From the NCBI GenBank assembly GCA_030340625.1, contig JAOPHQ010000568.1, positions 65,001 through 129,000 of the forward strand: DNA of 64,000 nucleotides, written 5' to 3'. The notes below the pieces were generated by a model, which saw only the letters and a list, made by a program, of their open reading frames with translations, was not told the origin of the DNA and did not search any database. A program made the translations under genes and the position numbers. Source of the DNA: Merluccius polli. Lineage: Eukaryota > Chordata > Actinopteri > Gadiformes > Merlucciidae. Shown piece by piece: positions 56,901 to 64,000 of the stretch. The first letter of the stretch is position 1. Each line of letters begins with the position of its first letter.

Positions 56901-58269
56901 AAAAAACAATGGATCAATAAGTGGATCAAATAAAAGTGCTTTGTTTTTAAGATAAAAAATATATATATACGTCTGATCATTTTTTGAGAGACCTTTTGGT
57001 GAAGCTGAACAGAGAGGGGGCTAGTTGGCCTGGCATGTGACGATTCAGACCTTTTGCACATCAATTTACTGTGCCAAGCATGTTGATGTTGTGTAGCAGA
57101 CTGACCTCCCATCCCTGTATCATGGGCTCAGTCCTGTTCGATTGTTGGACGCGGAAACCGAGATCCAGAAATGGACTCACCCGAAAATAACGGCGTTCCA
57201 TAGCATGATGTTGTTCTCTGACGGCGCTCCGCTTACACCCGTAGGAGGGTCTTCTTGAAGTCTGGTGTGTGGTGGTGGTGGTGGTGGTGGTGGTGGTGGT
57301 GGTGGGGGGGGGGGTTAAGATAAACTGGACATTAATACAAACTCCAACAACATACCTACAGTGTAACATGACATGGCATCACTGTATCTCAGTGCCTTGC
57401 TGTTTATTAATGTGTTATGGTTATTATTAGGTTATGTCTCTGATAGGTCACGCTAGTTAACCATGCATCATCCACACCATTGCAACTGCTAATGAATTTC
57501 AATTTTGGACTTTAAAGTGATAAAATAATATACTTTATTGGGTCTTCTGAATTCAAACCCAAATTTAAAAAATGCTCCCAACATAAGACAGCATGGCATT
57601 GGACAGCTTCCTGCTGTATGTAATTGTATGTAAATAAGATTGAAGATTTGGAAGATAAAAAGATACTCCTCCATGAACATGTCAATCGCTTTCATTTTGT
57701 CATCTGATTTGACTGTTTACAGCCTACAGAATAGCCATCTTCCTCCAACCAAGGTGTCAGTAGGCTGACTAGGCAGCCTTATCCATCCATGTCTAGGTGT
57801 AGGTTTACACACACACACACACACACCTAGACAGGTTCTGTGTTTCATTATTCATATCATACCTGGTTCAGCTATTATACTAAACAACAATACCCACATT
57901 GTCATGTGTAGGAAACAGCAGGAGGCGTCCTGCCCTCACCCCACAACAACACCAGTCTGATGGACCATTACTCATTCCTTAAGCCTTCATTTATCGTCAT
58001 ATTCAATTTACATTTTCGCCGTGAGCTACGCGGTTACTAAACAAGCAAGGTTGCTCAACTGACAACAACAACAACAAACCCCAACATCCCTTTCAGAGTG
58101 AACTCAACCACACAGAGTCAATGCACCATCATTTAGCGCTATGCTAGGCGAGCTTAAGATGCTAGCTTTGTGGCTAACAGGAGCAAACAACACCAGAAGA
58201 GATGGCCATCGTTACGTTACGTTACCTCTTAAAATCCCTCATGAGCCGTCTTCTAGCAGGGGTCGACAT
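52681..58269 (-). CDS. ube2b: Ubiquitin-conjugating enzyme E2 B (RAD6 family)
   Basis: Six exons read leftwards: 58226-58269, 57181-57261, 56095-56120, 54539-54628, 53053-53141 and 52681-52809. All joints are GT-AG and in phase, giving 152 residues, the exact family length. It begins [32 protein letters not shown] lies around 61-72, the HPN motif at 78-80, and the catalytic cysteine at 88 in [20 protein letters not shown]6-type E2s take ubiquitin from E1 and, with RAD18 or RNF20/40, modify PCNA or histone H2B in the nucleus. The C-terminus is SWVDI, where human UBE2B ends SWNDS and UBE2A SWRDC. FGPVGT replaces the human FGPEGT. Choice of b over a rests on cdkn2aipnl lying tail to tail, as in human. 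The 26-nt third exon and the repeat-built acceptor of exon 2 are unusual. Confidence 0.96.
53360..53775. mobile_element. Probable MITE with central palindrome, ube2b intron 4
   Basis: GGGCTTACACCAAAAGATT starts a segment with repeated AGTCTTAGT/CAGTCT phrases at both sides and a perfect 19-bp-arm palindrome at 53526-53565. It resembles Harbinger-like MITEs, but no target duplication was confirmed. Confidence 0.5.
53879..53976. repeat. (GATA)n microsatellite
   Basis: ATAGAT units, then about 20 GATA units, then (TA)n to 54018. Lies in ube2b intron 4. Confidence 0.97.
54712..54729. repeat. G18 homopolymer
   Basis: Pure G run in ube2b intron 3, about 85 bases upstream (in transcription) of exon 4. 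Confidence 0.9.
55199..55253. repeat. Palindromic GTAACTTACCTCA cluster
   Basis: GTAACTTACCTCA (55201-55213) is followed by two inverted copies, TGAGGTAAGTTAC, near 55218 and 55239. Each arm contains GAGGTAAGT, a 5' splice-site consensus, on one strand or the other. Lies in ube2b intron 3. Confidence 0.9.
57266..57314. repeat. (TGG)n plus G11 at the exon 2 acceptor of ube2b
   Basis: On the coding strand this is C11 then (ACC)n, ending in ACACACCAG, the 3' splice site at 57261/57262. Confidence 0.95.
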
Positions 58270-58470
58270 GGCTGAATAAAAAAACTAACTAGATCTCGAC
58301 TCGAAAGTGCATAAAAAACCGAAAGCAAAAGGGTGCTTTTCTTCTCCCTGACACCCTTTCTTCTCCCAAAACAACTGGTTAGCTGGCTGCCGCCGTGACG
58401 TCATGCGCGCACACACTCGCCAAGAAGCGGACACGCGCGCTGCCGGGGGGGACCTGCGATGGGAACTACA
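58270..58470 (-). promoter_or_regulatory. ube2b promoter and 5' UTR
   Basis: CpG-rich DNA directly upstream of the start codon (GCCATGTC context). It has CRE and CG-rich runs and no clear TATA box. Confidence 0.6.
58396..58403. promoter_or_regulatory. CRE palindrome
   Basis: TGACGTCA, the full CREB/ATF site, 127 bp upstream of the ube2b start codon. Confidence 0.65.
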
Positions 58471-58480
58471 GCCGACCCTC

Positions 58481-58504
58481 GTGGCCCCTAGTGGCCCCTA
58501 GTGG
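58481..58504 (-). promoter_or_regulatory. Two overlapping CTCF-like motifs
   Basis: GTGGCCCCTAGTGG starts at 58481 and again at 58491. On the minus strand each reads CCACTAGGGGCCAC, matching 13 of 14 positions of CCASYAGRKGGCRS. Confidence 0.45.
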
Positions 58505-59777
58505 ACCCCCGGGACAGCTGGGGGGGCCGTGGAAACCACACTGCTGCACTGGGTTCACCTGCATTATAATATGCATGAGCTGTTTTGTGAGATTGATTAT
58601 CCCATACAGTAGAGAGACTGAGAGGGAGGGGGGAGTTTGTATCATTGATCATTGGCTACTCCCCCCCCCCACCAACACATATTGTTATCAATGAGTCTGT
58701 AATAGCCTGCTCACCTTTGAAATAGCTTAAAATGTCTGAATTTAAGTGTTTAAATGTCACCGGCTACTGATTTGATATGGTATGAGCTCAAACGACATCT
58801 AATTTCCCTCAATGAGGCTATTAAGCACAATTATTGGTTAATTGATAAAAAGCGAGGTTCAAAGTGTATTGATTATATTTTCACAGAGTTCAATTCTGTG
58901 TCTGTACCAATGCACTTGACTGTTGACTATTGAACATTGACAGAACGAGACAAGTAGGCCGAGCATGGCTCTTGAGTCTCCAAGCACGTAGCTGCGTCTC
59001 TATAATTAGAAGCACTGTAGGCATGCATATGGCCATCACACTCCCCAGGGCTGCACAGCAGGCACCAACAGACCACAAAGGTCAATGTTAGATTTTGCTA
59101 TTGTGAACATGTAGGCCAGAGTGAGATGGAAGGGCTTTGTCCCGGACACACATAAGCCTACACACAGGGAGCCAGAGACAGGTTTATTAATAGATGTTTT
59201 GGTAATAGACATGGTTCTTTCTGCAATGCGACTGCCTTACATCATGTGTTGTTCTGCTGGTCTGGGGACAGAGTGTGCCACAAGAGATTGGGTTTGGTGG
59301 AGCTAGTCTGTTGGCACTGGCACATGAAGCAAGATGCTGCCGATTCAGAGAGATATGAATGAAGAGTCAATGGTCAATGGTACAATGGTCAGATTCACCA
59401 ATAAACAAATAAAAAATAAGCAAATAAATAAATAAATAAACAAACCAATGAACTAATTTGGCTCAAAGCATTGAGCAATGAGTCAGTACAGCGGTTCAAC
59501 ACAAGGTATGCTTGATGCCCATTTAGATAAACAGAAAATTGAACATTTATGGAACAACTACTGAGCATGTATATACTTGTGTATTATTGTGTATGATGTA
59601 TGTATTCAAGTCTGTATAATACCCTTTTGTCTCCTTGTCCTCACAAACTCTTCCTTTTCCTTTTCTGCTTTTGTAAAGTGAGACCTTGTGGTGTTTGTTA
59701 TGTCACATGCACATGGTTGCTAATGTGCAGACTAATTCATCTCCATGGTAACCAGATGCTATAGGTGGCACAAGAGC
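58505..59777. other. Noncoding DNA
   Basis: C10 near 58661, (AAAT)n at 59402-59440. In human, CDKL3 is head to head with UBE2B, but no kinase exon was seen here. Confidence 0.5.
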
Positions 59778-60445
59778 AGGGGTTAGGGTAACCTTTTCCC
59801 TCTGAGGGCCAAAACTGAAACTTAATGGTGGGTCATGGGCCAAAAGCAAAACACCTGTTGTGTTGTTAAGATGTTGAGATCCAAGTTCCCTTAATTGAAT
59901 ATTCTTAGCTTTTACATAGTTAAATAACAACAAATAACAACTTAACATTACACATTAGTGATTACTGCGGCGGGGGTCCAGTCCGTCCGAGTAACGGATG
60001 TCTCACAGTAACGGACGTTGCGATCAGCTGATTTTGCGCAGTTCTCCAGTGTGCGCGCGGTGCACAGAGCACACAGCGCTGCGGCTCCGTTTGCCTTTTT
60101 TTGCAGGTGGGGAAACGCAGAAGTAGTACAAGATACACGTGTAGTTTTATTTTGATGACCTGATGGTGAGTTACGCAAAAGCGCTGTAGTGGCAGTGGCA
60201 CAAGTGACGTTACGCATCGCTGATTATGGGCGCGCATGCGTACTTGCGTACCAGTTATGTGCACCCCTGCTCACAAAAATAAAACAGCATAAACAGCGAT
60301 TTATATTATAACTTTTGTTTAATTCAATTTAAAAAAAAAGAAATTGCTAGAATCTGGCAGACCAAATTAAACTTTATGGTGGGCCAAATTGGTCCCGCAG
60401 GCGGGCCCCACTTTGGGCCCTGGGCTCCAGTCTAGCTGCCCTGCA
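59778..60445. mobile_element. hAT-type remnant
   Basis: CAGGGGTTAGGGTAACC at the left and a CTGCCCTG right end suggest decayed inverted ends. Flanks CACAAGAG and CACTAGAA agree at six of eight bases. TATGGTGGGCCAAATTGG and CTTAATGGTGGGTCATGG are related subterminal phrases. No transposase. Confidence 0.55.
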
Positions 60446-60495
60446 CTAGAACTACAACAGCGGGCCTCAGCAGGTACACTGACCATCACTGCCAC

Positions 60496-61010
60496 CACTA
60501 CCGTTGGCGTCATGACCAAGTCCTCAAGGTCATCGCCGACACCATTGCTTTCATCAGAGCTGGTCAGAGGCCAACAGCAGCTTCCAGGACCTCCTCCTCT
60601 GGCCTGCTCTCAACAGCACAAGACTGGGAGCTAAAGGTCGACCTGAGGAAGCATCTCAAGTTCCCAGAAAATGTTGCTGTGACAACATTGAAGCCGGACA
60701 TGGTGCTGCTCTCCGAAGCCTCAAAGCAGGTCATCCTCTTGGAACTCACGTCCCTTGGGAAGACCGCATCGAGGAAGCCAACGAGAGGAAGAGAGCGAAG
60801 TACGCTGAGCTCGGCTGGCGCTCCAACGGGTGGCGAGTGAGGTGTTCGCTGGCCAGTCCCTCTGTAGGGCCTATGCTGGGCATCAGAGAAGCAAACAAGC
60901 AAAGGGCCACAAAGATGGTCACAGAGGCAGCTAAAGTTGTGTCAAGGTGGCGGTGGATCAGGAGAGGAGAGTCGTGGGTGAGGTAGCGCTACCTGGACAC
61001 AAGCTGGGAC
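60496..61010 (+). pseudogene. LINE C-terminal fragment with endonuclease-like motif
   Basis: YRWRHDQVLKVIADTI, then DWELKVDLRKHLKFPENVAV, then KPDMVLLSEASKQVILLELT. After a one-base deletion near 60750 the next frame reads PWEDRIEEANERKRAKYAEL and SRWRWIRRGESW. This order is familiar from the C-terminal part of LINE proteins frequent in fish genomes. PD...LLELT...K resembles a restriction-like endonuclease core, as in R2/NeSL-type LINEs (inference). The frameshift and absent RT mark a dead fragment. Confidence 0.7.
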
Positions 61011-61410
61011 TGACCCAGGGATAGATCCCGGCTGGTCGTCTGGCGTCTGCTGCAAGACCCAAAACACCTGATGAACCCAGGATACAACACTGAAGATGTG
61101 TCCAGGTGCATCACATGATGTATTCTACAAAGTGTATTGGGCACAGCAGGTCAGGAAGACAGAACTGAACCGATACAGACACATCTCATTTGGCTTACAA
61201 AACAATGACTTGGATTAAACTTAAATCGGTCAAAATAACCTTCAATAAATCTTGGCCTTTAGTATTTATTAAGTCTGTATACCAGGGTATGATTTAAACC
61301 TTAAGATAAACATCTTATAACAAGTTTATTTGAATGCTCAGAGACTCAATGGGTTGTGGATATTTCAGCTAAAACTGTCAACGGAGTGAATTTGTAATTT
61401 CTATAAATAG
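61011..61410. other. Noncoding DNA after the LINE fragment
   Basis: 61011-61130 may still be LINE tail. The rest is unrecognised. Confidence 0.4.
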
Positions 61411-61424
61411 ACAGCAGATGGCGC
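61411..61424 (+). promoter_or_regulatory. CTCF-like motif
   Basis: ACAGCAGATGGCGC matches 13 of 14 positions of CCASYAGRKGGCRS. Confidence 0.5.
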
Positions 61425-62633
61425 CGAGGAGTTTAAATCCTCTGTTTAAATCGTAAAAAGGCAAACACATTGTCGTCATGGTGACGTTACTGTTACGAGG
61501 TGGATGGGCATTTGGCGTTTCCTTTGTTACTCTATTCAGGCTTTTGTGAAGGTCTCTGTTACATCCTCAGCCCTATTGTGACTGTGTATCCTATTTACCT
61601 CTGCTCTTTTCAGCACTCTCTCATCCTCTGTTGCATGTTGTCTCTGTGTCTGTCTGTCTCTGTCTCTCTCGCTCCCTCTCTCTCTCTAGCCAGCCACTGT
61701 TTACTCAAGGTTATTTGGGGGTGGTGGGGAGAGGGGGGGGGGGGGGGGGGGGTCATCTCATGAATTGACAATGTGCCACTGATGTAATGTTATGTAAGCC
61801 TGGCAAACACAAACAATGTGTGAATCAAGAAGCCGTTTTTGGTGAGCCCATGTGGAGAGTCAATCTCCACATTCCCGGAAAATATCCGTGTGACCCCACA
61901 AAAGCGGACAGCAGCAGTAATACCCACTTTGATCTCTGGCTGTGTGGACATTGGACATGCCACCAACAATGGCATGCCTCCGATAGTGATAGTTACATGG
62001 ACGTTTGGCTATTTGTTCCTCGATTGCCTGGGACCAATCTCAAATATGTGCTCTCTCCATCTGTCCAGTGCGGATTAACATGGGGCTTTCATCCAAAAGC
62101 ATACTGGTACTTGAGAAGAAAGTCACAGGCCTACTTGACGTCACACTGTAACATGCAAAAGGTAGAGTCAAGAGATTAGGTGAACTGGAACCTCTTGGTG
62201 GGTGAAAAGTGACTGATTTGAACCTGACTAAATCTCTTGATGAGGTGTTAAGACCCAGGGTGGCTCCATGTCTGCTTCACTGGTACCATACAGTTGCGTG
62301 ACATGGCCCAGAGCCTTTATTTTAAGGTCTTGATGAAAGTTATTGTATCATACCAAATATTTTTTTAAATATAGTTTGAAGCCCTCATGTGCAAAATCCC
62401 CACCCATGACACATGCACATGCACACCCACGTGAGAAAACAAACTCTGTGGCCAACCAAGGCTTGATGACACTCAGTCTACGAACATATTTTCTATTTAA
62501 ATGTGAAGCTACAATGTAATTGGCGTTGTCAATTTTTTAAATCCAATTAAAACCCAATTTTAAACCCAATGCAATTTTGTAAACAGTGCTATAAAAATAA
62601 ATCATGACTATTTCATTGATGTTTGTGGCAGGG
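61425..62633. other. Noncoding DNA with (CT)n and G-rich run
   Basis: (CT)n near 61640-61687 and a G run near 61733-61752. A 130-codon open frame at 61787-62179 has no recognisable domain or splice context. Confidence 0.5.
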
Positions 62634-62940
62634 TTGGCCCTCACCACACGCCACCTAAGTGGCTTTCTTTGGGGCCCTCCGACACAGGACACGGGTAGAT
62701 GGTAGTGCAAGATGTTTATTGGGAGATTAAGGCTGGTGGTATTCGCCGAGCTGATGGTACAACTGTCATGGCTGTGGCTCCTCCTCGAGTGTGTGTGGTG
62801 ATAGCTGGTTTATCCTGGGTGCCATGATTGCTCTGCACCACAGGTGTGCAGCCCCACCCAGCCAGAGTCCAGTCTGACTCAGGCCAGGTGAGGCTGTAAA
62901 CCAGCCATCAACAACACACACTCCACATACACCCTCCACA
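62634..62940. other. Unclassified segment, possible dispersed repeat
   Basis: GGGTTGGCCCTCACCACACG, followed by a GC-richer stretch with CACCCAGCCAGAGTCC, differs in composition from its neighbours. No second copy in the window. Confidence 0.3.
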
Positions 62941-63198
62941 ATGTTATATTCTTTATTATACTCTGACAGAAATTAAAGCATTTTACAACTTCACTGAATT
63001 AGATTTAATAGAAACATCCTCACCAAAACATTTGAATGGCATGAGAGCTATGGCGTTTATACCATAGTGCACCACTTTCTCGCGCTTCGAAAAGTGCCAA
63101 TCCAGAGAAAGTTCCAGAGCAAGAGCATCAACGTAACCATAGAAACTCACTACAACTGACTACACTACTAAACTTGGGTAAAACACTTAATCCCTCTA

Positions 63199-63202
<4 letters not shown>

Positions 63203-63263
<61 letters not shown>
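63203..63263. repeat. (AT)n microsatellite
   Basis: Pure AT run of about 60 bases. Confidence 0.95.
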
Positions 63264-63266
<3 letters not shown>

Positions 63267-64000
63267 CTACTTTTTCCCAGTTGAAGTTCATGTTAATCAG
63301 GACGACTGCATTTGTATGTATAATATATAATATATACATCTCAGGAATGCATGGAAAGAGGGGTTTGAAAGATATCCCTGTCCCAAGGATGGTAATGTGT
63401 CTTGCTGTGTAATCTACAACTTTAAGGGACCACATGATCAATGTGGCAATAATCATGCCTTTCCTGTTGGACACTTATTATGACTTTTCTGGCCACCCCA
63501 GGTGTTGGTCAAGGGGTTCAGCTCAGTTGTCACCACTTGTGGTGACTTCTCAAACGCAAAGAGTCACCTCTCTGTATTTATCCACACTTATTTTCATTCA
63601 TATTGCATATAGGCAAGATAATGATTACTTTCTTTTAAACATATAGTACATTTCTCCCATAATAGGAGGATGTGTTAATCGGAATAAACAAGCATCAATG
63701 ATTAGGAATAGGCATGATGTGGATTATAATTTATAGGAAAACATCTAAAAACAAAACTGCTCCATATACAATTTCCAAATGTTTGAGTGAGTTTGCGTGG
63801 TTTCGAAGCATCACAGCAGGGAAAACAGGTTACAGTTCAGCCTGGCTGACTTGAATCAACTAAATGAGTAAACTAAAGGAAATAAAAATGAATCTGCAAA
63901 ATGGTTGTAATCTCATTATGATCAAACATTATCTTCAATTGTTGTATGATGAGAATGACATTGTCTGGTGGTGTCTGACTGACACTGAGACTTATACAAT
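63264..64000. other. Noncoding DNA, nothing recognised
   Basis: AT-rich sequence with no gene-like frame above 92 codons and no recognised repeat. Confidence 0.5.

Noticed and set aside
61787..62179. 130-codon open frame
   Set aside because: No recognised domain, no splice signals and no CpG or promoter context. Overlapping frames on both strands are similarly open.
58505..64000. cdkl3 or ppp2ca exons right of ube2b
   Set aside because: Expected from human gene order, but no kinase or phosphatase motif was found in any frame.

Overview
This window is vertebrate nuclear DNA, almost certainly from a ray-finned (teleost) fish. It has intron-containing genes with GT-AG splice sites, CpG-rich promoters, very frequent (CA)n, (GA)n, (TA)n and (GATA)n microsatellites, and a dense, nested load of hAT, PIF/Harbinger, LTR and LINE elements of the kind common in fish genomes. 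No bacterial-type operon, CRISPR array, rRNA or tRNA gene was recognised.

Only two genes can be named with confidence. They lie tail to tail on the right side. cdkn2aipnl (+, coding 48683-49596, three exons) encodes a 108-residue XRN2-binding (XTBD) domain protein. ube2b (-, coding 52681-58269, six exons) encodes a complete 152-residue RAD6-type E2 ubiquitin-conjugating enzyme with the HPN motif and catalytic Cys88. The same convergent pair exists on human 5q31.1. A CpG-rich block at 37860-39160 carries one well-spliced candidate exon on the minus strand (38150-38266). By human gene order the neighbour there would be jade2, but no jade2 coding sequence was found, so the exon stays unnamed.

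Layout. 1-2451: unrecognised noncoding DNA with a (CA)n tract. 2452-14017: nested repeats. These are an element ending in a 44-bp-arm hairpin, a 700-bp minisatellite, a 6.1-kb LTR element (4535-10678) whose 388-bp LTRs show no difference by eye but which has no intact gene, the poly-C minisatellite it landed in, a 208-bp tandem repeat, and a Harbinger element (13230-14017) with TAA target duplications and a MADF-domain stub. 15173-34601: a hAT-rich zone with several elements showing perfect 8-bp target duplications (15173-16674, 27083-28864, 30842-32249), two broken hAT transposase genes (19974-21184; 25905-26975 with 28973-29110), and two inverted copies of a small element carrying the start of a helicase-like reading frame. 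34877-48540: minisatellites, microsatellites, three copies of a 'TTAAAGGT' element, a duplicated 160-200-bp segment and the CpG block. 48541-58500: the two genes. 58500-64000: a hAT remnant, a LINE fragment with an endonuclease-like reading frame, a CTCF-like site and otherwise unrecognised DNA.

I did not find a clearly new multi-gene system. The observations most worth checking are: the non-autonomous LTR element with a tRNA-Trp-type primer site split by two extra bases; the stop-free 99-nt intron of cdkn2aipnl; the (CCA)n repeat that forms the splice-acceptor tract of ube2b intron 1; palindromes carrying consensus 5' splice sites inside ube2b; the helicase-fragment element; and the fold-back with telomere-like repeats inside a hAT element.
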